Shown one piece after another: positions 1 through 12,268 of a DNA stretch of 64,000 nucleotides; the first letter of the stretch is position 1; every line of letters begins with the position of its first letter. The notes beneath the pieces were generated by a model. It ran no database searches. It was not told where the DNA came from and saw nothing but the letters and a program-made list of their open reading frames with translations. This DNA comes from Lineus longissimus. Its lineage: Eukaryota > Nemertea > Pilidiophora > Heteronemertea > Lineidae. Made by a program: the position numbers and the translations under genes. The stretch spans positions 6,822,001-6,886,000 of the forward strand of contig NC_088321.1 of assembly GCF_910592395.1 (NCBI RefSeq), read 5' to 3'.

Positions 1-450
1 ACTGGCATGTTCACTTTGAACACTGCATTCACCATCCTCCTCATCCCAATCAACATCATCTTTTTCATCAAAAGCAGTCCTAGGAATATCTGAAACAAAT
101 TTATTTCGTAACTGTTAAAACTTTAAAGAAACAAACGTATCAACATTCCAAATTTGACCCCATATGACCTTGACATTGATTACAGAAAGCATAATGGTGT
201 AAGTCTGAAGCCGTGCAAGTGCCCTGCCATTTCATATTTGCCCAGGCTCAAGTTCATCGGCCTCATAACACATAATCCACAAAGTACTCTACAAGGAGAG
301 GAATCATTTTCCACTCTTGTTCTGGCATGGCACTAAAGTTTAAAGAAAGTCAAACTTACTGTCTACATCAATTTCGTCCAATGACTTTCCGCTGAAGTTT
401 CCAACCACTCCCTGGTCAATTGCAAGTAACAGTTTGGACAATTTAGCCAT
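1..450 (-). CDS. 5' part of a spliced host gene, function unknown
   Basis: Two exons can be read on the minus strand. Exon 1 runs from ATG at 450-448 to 360: 30 codons plus one base, starting MAKLSKLLLAIDQ, with purine at -3 and G at +4. It ends at a good donor (A/gtaagttt). The 270-nt intron ends in ttgtttcag at 90. Exon 2 (89 to 1) continues in matching phase with 29 more codons, acidic, including DEKDDVDWDEEDGE, and leaves the window in frame. Seen: strong splice sites, phase agreement and no stop in about 60 codons. No family is recognised; it may be a nuclear or regulatory protein with an acidic low-complexity stretch, but that is inference. The gene is partial because it continues beyond base 1. 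Confidence 0.55.
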
Positions 451-2265
451 TTCTATAGTTGATTCGTGCAACCTCTAGGCTTCCTTGTGAATATCCACTG
501 TGTGACCCATATGGTTGCTGAGCCATTCGACTTAACTAGGTGTAAGACCCAGGATCTGAAAATCAGGTATGGAAATATAATGAGTTTCTAGAGTTACAAT
601 TAATTCTTACGTATGATCAACTCTGGCATCGTCGGCACTCGGAAGTTCAACACAGTGAGTTAATTAATTTCATAATGATTTAGTGAGTCAGACATAATAA
701 AACTCGGCAGTTTCGTAAGAATTTTTCAAAATAATAAAAATATCATTCTTCTTTTGTACCAGGACAATAACCCCCAGACAACTTAAATCATATAACTTAC
801 ACAAACATTTTTCTGAAGCATTTTGTCCATATGAGACAACCGCCTATTTTTTCCTAAGCAGGGCACACTATTGTATTTGCAGGAATAACCATAGTTATTG
901 TCTAAGTTACAGCTGGTAATATTTGCTTATCATTTTGGAGAACGGAAAAGTGGCGCTGTGATGGAACTACAACACTGACTTATCCTCTGTGATTCTGCAT
1001 GGGAATTTTGTTTTTGGAATTTGCTGAAATATTATTATGATTTTACACGCCCCCACTTCAAATGTTTCAAGCTTGGTGGACTTTTGATTCTCACCCTATA
1101 GGTTTAATACGCTAGTACATAATCATCTATATGAATTGATTCTTTTCTACTAGAAAATAGTACAATCAAAGCATCCTTATCTCACATTAATCCACAACAT
1201 TGTATTTTCGTGTGATAAGAAAGCAGACCAAACTACTTTCTGTTCCTTCAAAAACCTTATCATAGCTGTTTGACCCGCAGAATGCAGGGCTACATGTATG
1301 TTCACTTGAAAAGAAGGTAAAAATGGAACACTGTATTCCAGCCTGGAATGGCATATGCATTTGGGGATCACATATGGGGGGAGGGGGGGGGGGATGTCTT
1401 AACATAAACATTGAGTGCCATATTGTCTAAAGCAGGGGGGAAGACAGACTGACACTGTTTAGATAAGACTGCACTGTTCAAAATTAGGGAAATTAATCTG
1501 ACTTGGTCTTTGGGATAAAAGCCTAAATGTCAACTTGGTTATATAAACTCCTCAGAACATAGGCTTAACGATAGTGCCGACTGGTAAAAGTACAAAGTTA
1601 GGTGGACATCGATTGGTTGAGTAGACAAATAGTTGACAGGTGGTTAAATTTTACTGCTCCAGATTTTTTGGCTTCAGTGTATGTGCAGATATGGGAATGA
1701 CTCATGACACTCAATGTATGACCCTGATTTTTACGCTACTAATTTTCGCTTTAACCATTGGTTTCGAAGCTCGCACGAAATGATAGTAAGCTAAGAACAG
1801 TTTTGAGTTGAGTGCAGAGAATGATTATATCTTCAGAGTACTTCTATTCCCAATAAAAGTTCAAATTGACGCTGTGTACGCATGACATTTCAACTTGGTA
1901 TCAATATGATGTGATTTGTTAAACGAAAACAAAACACTTGCCACAAAAAATGCACATCAAATCTAATTCTCAGACAGCCTGGCAACGTTTTTGTGATTGC
2001 GGCATGACGAATACTGACGAATTTTATCTCGCTAACTTGTATCGAAAAGCTAGAATATTCGATCGGAATTTCTTTCCTCTATCTAGTAAACAGAGGATTC
2101 TGTTGAAATAGTTTTAATTCAACGTCATTGGTACAGGGGACGACGATTCATGATAGTCATATAGGATATTAGATGTAAGATATAGAAAAAATTACTGCTT
2201 GTGTGGACTGTTTGAAAAAGTCCCTTGTCGGCCTGGGTCAGAGCGACTAGCTCTTTAAAGTTGAC
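451..2265. other. Intergenic DNA, no gene recognised
   Basis: AT-rich sequence without convincing exons or named repeats. It holds a short G-run at about 1379-1393 and presumably the promoter of the minus-strand gene that starts at 450; no clear TATA box is seen. Confidence 0.4.
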
Positions 2266-2585
2266 TTATGAAAGGGTAGGATTTGCAAATCTTTGGGTAG
2301 AATTCTGCAGGGAATTGACGTAGGCCAGGTTACATGCAATGGCATTGGAACTAGTGGGCCGACCTACTGCATCAAGACCGACTCGGATAATTGCGGTTAC
2401 AAAGATTTTCATAGCCATTGGCTGGGCAACAGCACTAGTAAATAGTGATCTGACCCTTCCATGCGTCACACCCAGTAGCCTTTAGGCCAATTCAGATTAT
2501 AATAATATGTGCCTACTCACCATCTCAATGATTTTTTCTGAGACTCCGACATGTGAAGATGCGGTCGTTTTTTAGGCAGGTCCAT
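2266..2585 (-). CDS. Candidate two-exon small gene (weak)
   Basis: On the minus strand an ATG at 2585-2583 (context caaaaATGG) opens 21 codons beginning MDLPKKRPHLHMSESQKK, a basic start resembling a nuclear localisation signal. It ends at a strong donor, gatg/gtgagtagg, at 2521/2520. Using the acceptor at 2435 (tttactag) the phase is kept and 55 further codons are open to a stop at 2268-2266, giving about 77 residues. The splice sites and phase support it, but the second exon has no recognisable motif and could be chance or an old transposon remnant. It could also be an alternative first exon of a neighbouring gene. Confidence 0.2.
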
Positions 2586-3690
2586 TTTTGTAGCAGACAA
2601 GAAACTTTCCAAAAATCGTGTCGCTTTAGCGTAAAATTCCAAATGCGCATGATGCAGATATATTCCTTACAATAGATATCATTGCCTCGCCAAGGCATAC
2701 TTGAGTATGAATTTAAACATCCATCCTCCGCACATGACTCAAGTTCTGAACGCCTCGTTCCATCCCTGGTTGGATAGCCTGCCATATCCCCGAAATGACG
2801 AAGATTGAGTCATTTCATTTTTTAACTTTCACTGCAGGTCTTTTATACCAAATTCTGAGACATCGTTAATAGAATGGAGTATTAAAACATTAAAGTTGGC
2901 GCAGCTGTGCACAATACAATACAACATTGTGTTTTGTATTTCAACCCGAAATACTGTACGGAACTATGGCTGTGACCTAATCTCAGCGCAGGCAGAGAGA
3001 CGTGAATAACATTTCTGTTTGGAGAATGCTTAACCTCATGACAACCACATGACAGAGTCATTTTGTGTGGACATTGTATATAACGACGGTTAACAAAGTC
3101 AGGCTTCAACTTGTCCATGTTTATGAATGTCCGCCAACAATAAAGGTATTCATCAGCACACTATCAGATACAAAACAATTACTATGCCTATACTGATGAT
3201 TATGTTTTTCTGACCCTACCGAGTAATATTTTAGGACTCAAAATAGTCCATCAGTTTCCTGACATAATTCACTGAAGTGATACTGAATGGTTGGCTGTAA
3301 TTATGATGTGACTTATCTTGCTGAAATGATGCGACTTAAACTTGCAAACATCGAGTAATAAATTGTTGTGTAGTCTTAGAAGACATTACATATGGATCGG
3401 CAGCCACGGTAGCTTGATATGATCACGTGAACACTGCTGGAACAGTCGCCATCAATACCGGCCAGCATGTGTTGCGATTCGTTTCCCAACTGTCAGGAAC
3501 ACACTTGCATGAGGATGAAACACTGCTGGTTTCTATTTCATTCCATGTTCATCAGAAAATGACCGATAGCCTGTTTAATTTCTATCCTCGATGGTTAACA
3601 TTCATTTACATGGTAATCGACAGGACTGGTTGGCACATTAGCCGAAAGTAGTTGTGATTTTGTTTCAATCAAAGGGAAAGCATTTACATA
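2586..3690. other. Intergenic DNA, nothing recognised
   Basis: No conserved protein, RNA gene or repeat family is recognised between the weak gene at 2.5 kb and the minisatellite. Confidence 0.4.
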
Positions 3691-3699
3691 AACACCAAT

Positions 3700-5535
3700 A
3701 AGTTGTTACAATGTCCCCATCTTAGCTTATGTTATACAGAAGGACTGATAGGTTGTGACTATGTCCCTGTCTTAACCTACACTATACATAAGGACCGAAA
3801 GGTTGTGACTATGTCCCTGTATTAACCTACACTATACATAAGGACCAAAATGTTGTGACTATGTCCCTGTCTTAACCTACACTATACATAAGGACCGAAA
3901 GGTTGTGACTATGTCCCTGTCTTAACCTACACTATACATAAGGACCGAAAGGTTGTGACTATGTCCCTGTCTTAACCTACACTATAAGGACCGAAAGGTT
4001 GTGACTATGTCCCTGTCTTAACCTACACTATAAGGACCGAAGGGTTGTGACTATGTCCCTGTCTTAACCTCATCTATACATAAGGACCGAAAGGTTGTGA
4101 CTATGTCCCTGTCTTAACCTACACTATACATAAGGACCAAAAGGTTGTGACTATGTCCCTGTCTTAATCTCCACTAAACATAAGGACCGAAAGGTTGTTA
4201 CTATTTCCCCGTCTTAACCTACACTATAAGGACCGAAAGGTTGTGACTATGTCCCTGTCTTAACCTAAACTATACATAAGGACCGAAGGGTTGTGACTAT
4301 GTCCCTGTCTTAACCTCCACTATACATAAGGACCGAAAGGTTGTGACTATGTCCCTGTCTAAACCTACACTATAAATAAGGACCGATAGGTTGTGACTAT
4401 GTCCCTGTCTTAACCTACACTATACATAAGGACCGAAAGGTTGTGACTGTGTCCCTGTCTTAACCTCCACTATACATAAGGACCGAAAGGTTGTGACTAT
4501 GTCCCTGTCATAACCTACACTATAAGGACCGAAAGGTTGTGACTATGTCCCTGTCTTAACCTAAACTATACATAAGGCCCGAAGGGTTGTGACTATGTCC
4601 CTGTCTTAACCTTCACTATACATAAGGACTGAAAGGTTGTGACTATGTCCCTGTCTAAACCTACACTATAAATAAGGACCGATAGGTTGTGACTATGTCC
4701 CTGTCTTAACCTACACTATACATAAGGACCGAAAGGTTGTGACTATGTCCCTGTCTAAACCTACACTATAAATAAGGACCGATAGGTTGTGACTATGTCC
4801 CTGTCTTAGCTAACGCTATACCAATGACCGAAGGGTTGTTACTATGTCCCCATCTTAGGTAACGCTATTCCAATGACCGATAGCTTGTTACTATGTCCCC
4901 GTCTTAGCTAACGCTATACCAATGACCAATAGGTTGTTACTATGTTCCGTCTTGGGTTACACTATACACGAGGACCGATATGTTGTTACTATGTCCCCGT
5001 CTTAGGTTACGCTATACACGAGGACCGATATGTTGTTACTATGTCCCCATCTTAGGTAACGCTATTCCAATGACCGATAGGTTGTTACTATGTCCCCATC
5101 TTAGGTAACGCTATTCCAATGACCGATTTGTTGTTACTATGTCCCCGTCTTAGCTAACGCTATACCAATGGCCGATAGGTTGTTACTATGTCCCCATCTT
5201 AGGTAACGCTATACCAATGACCGATAGGTTGTTACTATGTCCCCGTCTTAGCTAACGCTATACACAATGACCGATAGGTTGATACTATGTCCCCGTCTTA
5301 GGTAACGCTATACCAATGACCGATAGGTTGTTACTATGTCTCCGTCTCAGCTAATGCTATACACAATGGCCGATAGGTTGTTACTATGTCCTCATCTTAG
5401 CCTTCGCTGTATATAAGGACCGATAAGTTATTACAATGTCCCATCTTAGGTTACGCTCTACATAAAAACCAATAGGTTGTTACTATGTCCCATCTTAGCT
5501 TACGCTATACATGGGAGCTGAAATGCTGTTCTGTC
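3700..5535. repeat. ~50-bp minisatellite, about 37 units in two subfamilies
   Basis: Tandem units of about 50 bp run head to tail, with 46-bp variants lacking four bases after 'actata'. From about 3,740 to 4,800 the unit contains gttgtgactatgtccctgtc, then ttaacctacactatacataa. From about 4,800 to 5,420 a second version contains ttgttactatgtccccgtc with agctaacgctataccaatga. Some pairs of units recur together (one 'tctaaacctacactataaat' unit followed by one normal unit), hinting at a higher-order period. No coding function is supported. Confidence 0.95.
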
Positions 5536-6140
5536 CCCAGCCCCATGCATGAAGACCGTCGAGTCTTAAGGTAAAAAGCACTAACATAAGGGCCGAGAGG
5601 TAGTGATATTGTCTCGGGCCATAGTAAGTAAGACATTAACATGAAGGTTGTGATATTATCTTTAGCTCAAGGCATATCATGAGGACCGAGAGGTTGTTAC
5701 TACGTCCCCATCGATATAAACTAACGCTCGGACACATGGGCTGACAGGTTGTTCTGTCTCCGATCACTAAGATATAAAGGTACCTAATACGATGATCGAC
5801 GAGATGGCAGTTACAAGAAAGCACACGAGGACCGAGGGTTGTAACTGTTTGTCCGTCGAAGCATGTATGTTCTTACATCATGAGGGTCGATCGACAGGTG
5901 GTTTTGTAACCAGCTGCTCAGACAAGTCACTGACGAAAGGGCCTACGGGTCGTCTCTTGTTATCAAAGATTAAGTTCTGGCATGCTTGGTTTATAGATTT
6001 GTGAATCTATTATGGGAGGCACCCAAACAAGGCACTCGATCAGAACTGTCGATGGATTGTGATCATGTCATCAGCTGCATGAAAGACCATCACATAAATG
6101 CCGTTCGAAAGACAGGTTGTGGCCCATGTCTCGGCTTTAT
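5536..6140. repeat. Degenerate continuation of the minisatellite
   Basis: The same landmarks ('gaccg', 'aggttgt', 'tgtccc/tgtctc') recur at widening and irregular intervals, for example near 5,600, 5,685, 5,740, 5,835, 5,885 and 6,105. The array appears to fade into unique sequence here. Short open frames over it are by-products of the repeat. Confidence 0.6.
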
Positions 6141-8190
6141 CATTGACAAGCCCATCAGGCTAAAAGGATATGAGGTTCCGGCAGTACAGAAAACTATGTT
6201 GGACAAGGAAATTGTGACAATACAGGAGTTGTGAGTCTCTCCAAACTCCACTTCTTCTTCATTACCACAGGTTGCTTCGATCCTCATGCCCGCAAGGTCA
6301 CAATATTCGTCGCATTGTCCAGTGAGGAAGACCAAGATGGCATGAATCAGGCAAACCCACCAAATTTTGAACTAATGACGGGGACCGCGAGAATGGAATT
6401 ACTAAAACATCACACATGTGTACACTTCCCTAAATAAGTAAAAAATTAATACAAATACATTGTTTATCCAATGAATTTATTCTCGTGTAATAAAATTTAA
6501 CAGTTGACGTCTATATGAAAGTTAGCAATTTTTTTGAAAATCTCAAACACTACATCAAAAAATGTACTAGACCAATGTTAAAACCATACATTTTGAATTT
6601 CGAATGATCCTTCAGTGCCTTCGTAATATTGAATTCAGGCAACTGCATGGTATTCTACCCCAAAGTTCCAGACGAATTCGGCAAATGTCTCGTCTTGAAA
6701 GCCAGAGTGCTGGAGACCTGACCTGGCCGATCACTGGTGCAGAGCCCGGTCACCAGGATATTGGCAAGCTTTTTGGCATGTTTGGTCGGTTTGTAAACAG
6801 TTCTCTTCAGTAGGCCTATAAAGATTTGGATTATAAATGCCCCTGATCGAGATCTAATAAAAAAAGTCCCGGTTATTTTAAGGGTGCATTAAATGGCAGA
6901 TGATCCTGTGTTATAAATCTCAATGCCTCTTAGTTTCTATCAAACATGTCAAATGCGCCCTGCACCTTTAAGTTGGGAAGTATCTCTAGTTACAGATTTA
7001 CTGCTTTTCTTTGTCATCAAAGCAATGCTAAAAGTATGCCCTTACAGTGATCTTATCCCATCATACTCTAGATAATAAACCTGCTCGCAAAAGACGACTA
7101 ATTTACGACACATGGATTCCCTCTCCGTGCAATACAAAAAACTAATGCCTTTGTGGTCAATTTTACATTGGCTCTGTCTATATAACCCATTAACACACGA
7201 CCAATGCGAATCCCCGCACCTCATCGTACAAAAGACGATAAATCATGAGTTCACGAAAAAACGATTTTGCTCGAGAAATAAACCATACAGAGTGGAAAAT
7301 ATCTGAATTAATTGCACTGCCTCAATATACACGACTACACGTAAAATCTGTATTTCCTAGAGTCCTACAAAAATGATAAACATTTAAGATGTCGGCTTTG
7401 GGAATATCACATTCCTCGGGTCAGGCAAAAATTCCTTGCAAATATCTATATTTGATGGGATGGCAGACTATCTTTACTAAAGCACTAAACGATGGATGTT
7501 ATATACCAGTAGATAACATTCTAACATTAGTTTTGGGACCTGATACAACATGTACAAGGGAAGTAAAAAAAGCCTTGAGTGTTGTCGGGTGCACCCTGAA
7601 TAACTTGATGGATTCGTCAGGTTAGGATTAGACTGTAGCCTGAACAACTGTAATGGGACACCTCTCTATAGAGACAGCAAGTGTCAGTCCCAGGGAACCC
7701 GTTAATAGAGAGGTTCTTCTGCATTTAAAATGCAAGAATTGTCTTAAATCTTGTCCATGTACATCGGTTTTAACATGCCTAGTAACACAATCAAAGTTAA
7801 CACATAGTGACATTAGCGCTAGTGTTTAAAACAAACATTTAACTTGACTGATTTTCCCTCAGAAAAAATGCTTCCAAAAAGTCATCATACACGCTGAATT
7901 TCGATGGATTTTATTACATTGAATGGCTTTCCATTTCAATGCAGCTAAATCAGGCAAAACCTATTCAGATTCTTTACATCAAATATTACATTGGAGGATT
8001 TCCACTCCAACAAATTTGTTTTATGATACTGGGCGAACCTGCATAGCTTTTCATCAGGCCCCTTTCGGTTTTGTAATCGACATTATGAACTGAATTTGGA
8101 TGGCTTTCCATCACAATGATTTGTAAACGTGTTGATTACAAAGTGACACACTCAGATTATCATTATTCTATTTCGGTTTTAAAAAAAACC
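6141..8190. other. Intergenic DNA with small hairpins
   Basis: No gene is recognised. A short inverted pair (cctctctat / atagagagg) lies at about 7,662-7,712 and could be a decayed DNA-transposon end. Three similar hairpins follow at 7,916-8,122 (listed separately). Confidence 0.35.
7916..8122. repeat. Three successive small hairpins with related stems
   Basis: Inverted repeats at 7,916-7,942 (attgaatgg..ccatttcaat), 7,990-8,012 (ttggag..ctccaa) and 8,094-8,118 (ttggatgg..ccatcacaa) share the plan of a stem closed by a short T-rich loop. They recur every 75-100 bp. Role unknown. Confidence 0.4.
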
Positions 8191-8375
8191 TATGATATTA
8201 ATTTAGTCAATTCGTAAATGGTATGTCCACGTCGTTTTGGGCTGTATGGAGCGCAAACTGTTCCTAGTTCCCTTAATTTTAGCGTTATCCAGGAGGGTAT
8301 TCTCACGTACTCGAATCTTCGAAACCTTGCTGTCCAGGTCACTAGTGAAAAGCGAATGCAGCTGCCGACCACAGG

Positions 8376-11300
8376 TTAAGGAGCCCTCGTAACCTTTTCG
8401 TGTAGGGCCTGAAACAAAAAAACAGAACATTCACATTTCATATTTAGATAATTGTCATGCACCCGGCCTAATTATCAATGTAATATCTCCTCTTAGTGAA
8501 GTTGAACTCTGTTACACAATATCCCAACCGAAACTGTATTTGCGCCGTATGAAAACAAAATTTGCCAGCGTTCATCCTGGGTCTTTCGCACTGGGAGAAA
8601 GCCTCTTTTCATGGCGCAACATTGATGCTAGAGTGATCAGTGTGGGGATTCGTACAGTGTGAGCAAATCAACGTCCACTATGGTTACCAAAGTTGCAAGC
8701 AGCTAGATGACAGCAAATAAATTGAAAGCACAGGCAGATTCAACCGCGAATATATGAACATTATGGCCGAACTCGCTGAGTACAATGCTGCCACTGCTTC
8801 TATGCAACTCCCAGTTGCACAATGATGGAGAGTGGCCGAAATGACATATTCCTCCTTTCTATCACAAGAAGAGGGTAGCGGTGACGGCTGGATTACTTTC
8901 TTTGAGAGTCGGATATGCCTACACCACCCATTTGGTCACTGAATACATTGTTCAAACACTGCAAAATTGCAATATTATTCTAGCACATATGAGCCTTTGG
9001 CATGACCAATGGCACAATGATGTGATGGACTGTGGCCGAAATGACATCACTTCTTTCTATCACAAAACAAGTGGCCATGAGGTGACGGATTAATTTCATT
9101 GAGAGTCAGATATATACCTTCACCAACAACATTCGTTCGTCATTTATAGTAGTACATCGTTGAAACGCTGACCAATGCACTGAACCAGTCAATAAGTTGG
9201 GCTTCAGCGTCGCTCATCAGATGTGGAGTGTATTTAGCATATTCCTGTGCAGGCGTATAATTTCGATGTAGCCTCTGAACTAAGTGAGTGGCAGAACATG
9301 TATGCGAGCATAACCTACTCGCGAAAATATCCTAATACCGGATAATTTTCTATTCTAGTCAGATCTGAGGTAAATTGGGTAACCCATAATGATTGTACCC
9401 CTTCATAGAAATTCTTTATTACACGCATTATAATATTGATTATATTACTCGAACATTATCAAAAGAGAAAACCGATCATGCTTATGGTCGGTTTTAGTGG
9501 ATTACTTTCTTAGGTACCCCGTGTCTTCATGCATATGTAGTGTTCAGGCGTTTTTTGCATTTTTTTTAGTTTGTACCAGAGTCATGGTTTCAATGCTTTT
9601 CACATGCTCCCCGAAGAGAAATGTGTCGACCTATGTAAATTATTGTTTGGAATACTTAAAGGTGGGGGATGGGGGGATCATTTCTTTTTAGGAAGCTGTT
9701 ATTGACACGACGGTCGTGCCCCGAATGGTTATTGTTAGCACTGCGGACCCGACCGTCGTTTCCGCAATGCAGGCTCCCTTCATTGCGGAAACGACGACGT
9801 CGTGTCAACAAGAACGAAATTTGGTGTTGCGTACCCGACCGTGCGTGAATATAAAACATGGACCGGAACAACCTGAATACGGCTTACCGACCGTCGTGCA
9901 AGCAGCGATGAAACTTAGTATTGCGGACCCGACCGTACCGTGGCACGGCCGTCGTGGCTGCAAGTCTTACCCTGCATCACTGCGGACACGATGGTCGGGT
10001 AATGCTCTTACAGATTATGGCGCTGCAGACACGACGGTCGTGTCAATAGTCACTTCGTTCTTTTTAACACCTACCTGAATATCGTCATTCCTTCACAACT
10101 CTGACAAAAATTATCCAACCTTGTATATAAGGTGTTCTATAACCTCGAGACATTCTTGAAGGCAATAGCATCTTATGGCATCCATTCTGTCTATTACACA
10201 ATCCTCCACATCGAAGTCCTTTTTCGCACAATATTCAAGTGCAACGATGAATGTGTTGGGAGATACGAAGCATAAGCGTCCACATCTGACTCATCTTGCT
10301 GTCTGTTTCCTGATTCTGAAGAAAAGAAATACAATATAAGTTGACTTCTTTCCTATGAAACCCATCGAATTCATGTTCATGATGCAATGGAAAATGCTTT
10401 CACGGGTTTCTACAATTCATTTTTTGCTTGGGGACGGCCTCACTCTGCCATGGGGACACCATGGAACTCCGGTATTCTGTATACTTTCCTTAGCGAACCA
10501 TGGTGATATATGAATATGATGTGATATGATATGTTCAAAACCGTTTTAACGTTATTTTCCATATTTCTAGTTGAACATGTTCGAAGTCCCCATAAAACTC
10601 TTTGTACAGACGTGCGTTATGTGTACATACTGCACGATGTTAACCTGCACAAGGTCTCTTTCAAGTCAGGTAACGCAGGAAAACCAGTCAAAACATTAGG
10701 CCTATACATCGCGTTTTTGGGTTAGGTGGCCATAGGGGAGGTTAATTCTCTTGATTGCCCCTCTACTAGCCAGGGAGGGCCTTATATCACCTTTGAGTTA
10801 ACATTAGTAGCCGACCTAAGTACAGTTTAGTCAAGTTAACGAAAGATGAGAGTACATTTTGACTTAAGCTCGATGTTGTAAACCTCGCAAAACCTTTCAG
10901 GTTGTGTGGCCACACTGTACGTTTTTACCGCGTTAGTTCATTTTTGAAGATATATACTAATTCTCTCTCACGAAAGAAACTGATCAGTCGCTTGGCATCC
11001 GTGCTTAAAGGGTTAAATGTCAACGTAACGAAGGGAAAAATACAATTTGTCAAAAAACACCTCAAAGATTTTCTAAGATGGGGTATGAGGAAATATTATT
11101 GGGAGGGCCCTAAGTGCAGGTTATCTGGACACACTGTTCTTTTTTTACATCGTTTGTTCATTTTGATTATCTCTCACAAAAGAAACAGATCATTCGCTTC
11201 GCGGCTAATGTTACGAAAGATGACTACAATGTATATCTGTCAAAAACACTACAAAGATGTTCTAAGATGAGGCATCAGTGGCCACTATACCCTACGCTCA

Positions 11301-11744
11301 CTTGCACAAGGGCCACGGAGAGACTGTCATTGTGTGGAATGATAAGCGATATTTATTTATGAACCAAGAAAGAAATATGTTTTGCTCTCTTCCAAATCAC
11401 TGCGTATGACGACGGGGTGTTAAAATTAAAAAATAAGAAAGAAAAAATATGCAAAATCTTGTAACCGAAGATATCCACTGATCGACCTTATTGTCTGAAC
11501 CATTGAATCTGAACCATGGGCAGAAGAAAGGACCTGATGAAAAAGGCCCGAGTAGCCTATCTTCATCTTGATGTTGAGGTGAACAAGTCGACCGGTTTTC
11601 ACAGAGGACTTCAAATCCAAAAATGTAGGCCTGCATTGTAAGATTCCTTAAGAGAATACATTATCATATACGATTACAAACCTGTGCTGTTTTGATGATA
11701 ATATCCACTGTAATTCCAGTAAAATCCTTATACGAAGAACTCAT
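8376..11744 (-). CDS. Candidate spliced gene, four exons, function unknown
   Basis: Proposed minus-strand exons: 11744-11682 (ATG, 21 codons starting MSSSYKDFTGITVDIIIK, donor cag/gtttgt); 11630-11466 (55 codons, phase 0, donor tcg/gttaca); about 10290-10120 (open 57 codons including FVSPNTFIVALEYCAKKD and CLQECLEVIEHLIYK, donor aag/gttgga); 8408-8376 (acceptor tttgtttcag, ten codons then TAA). The first intron would be only 51 nt. The junction into exon 3 is unresolved. The strong acceptor at 10316 leads into a different frame, so an unseen exon, a frame break or a wrong model is possible. The exon at 8408 is also open in another phase to 8203. No family recognised. Confidence 0.3.
8817..9180 (+). 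repeat. Two tandem copies of a ~200-bp unit
   Basis: The segments starting near 8,820 and 9,014 share caatgatg, tggccgaaatgacat, tttctatcacaa, gtgacgg and ttgagagtc in the same order with period about 200 bp. They are diverged, old and non-coding. Confidence 0.6.
9469..9493. repeat. 12-bp hairpin
   Basis: The arms aaaaccgatcat and atggtcggtttt pair with one mismatch around a 4-base loop. It could be a small transposon remnant. Confidence 0.3.
9699..10050. mobile_element. Foldback element filled with GACCGTCGT motifs
   Basis: The ends (ttattgacacgacggtcgtg at 9,699 and its near-complement at 10,030-10,050) are inverted repeats of about 20 bp. Inside, the motif gcggacccgaccgtcgt or its variants occurs about seven times in both orientations. 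The CG-rich palindromic content contrasts with the AT-rich surroundings. The open frame across it is a side effect of repeats. Class unknown; a non-autonomous foldback DNA transposon fits best. Confidence 0.55.
10895..11275 (+). repeat. Two diverged copies of a ~225-bp unit
   Basis: The copies share, in order, 'ggccacactgt / ggacacactgt', 'gttcattttt', 'ctctcacgaaagaaactgat / ctctcacaaaagaaacagat', 'aacgaa', 'tgtcaaaaaacac' and 'aaagat.ttctaagatg'. Direct orientation. No coding potential is claimed. Confidence 0.6.
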
Positions 11745-12171
11745 GAAATACACGACTGCTAACTCTCATCCATGTCATCACCATTGAAATGTGCGCGAAA
11801 TTGATGGAATGTGACCTACTCCAGATTCTAGGCCATCTCTATTGTTTAGTTCGGTCCAGGCACTCGGCTGATGACACAGGAAAAAAGCGTATATAAACTG
11901 TGTCACTCCCGGGAAGTCCTCGATATAGGGCAAACCTGCAGAGACCGCCACTGGACAGTGCCCGCTGTATATTGGGATAGAGGGGACACCAATCATGGTT
12001 ATGGGGACATTTTCCAGGACGCTGTATCTCCATCGATTAAGGCATTTTAAAGCGTTATGTCTCGACCGTATAAAGTGGACCGGCCTTTGGCAACTTAACG
12101 CACTTCGTGTCCACTTAATAGAGTAAAAAAACCATTGAAGTCAACTTAACAGAGGGTGAACAAAAGTACGC

Positions 12172-12201
12172 ATATATGTATATATATATATATATATATA
12201 T
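12172..12201. repeat. (TA)n microsatellite
   Basis: About 14 TA units immediately before the polymerase gene. They create spurious Tyr-Ile codons if translation is read from the upstream ATG. Confidence 0.9.
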
Positions 12202-12268
12202 TTCTTCTTTTTCTACAGGGGTGTCCCGCAATAAGACGGATCGTTTGATCGAAACACTAAATTCCATC

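Noticed and set aside
3700-5535. CRISPR-like regular repeats
   Set aside because: Units are contiguous with no unique spacers and the genome is eukaryotic; it is a minisatellite.
9716-10078. 120-codon open frame
   Set aside because: Lies across the GACCGTCGT foldback; openness is explained by CG-rich repeats.
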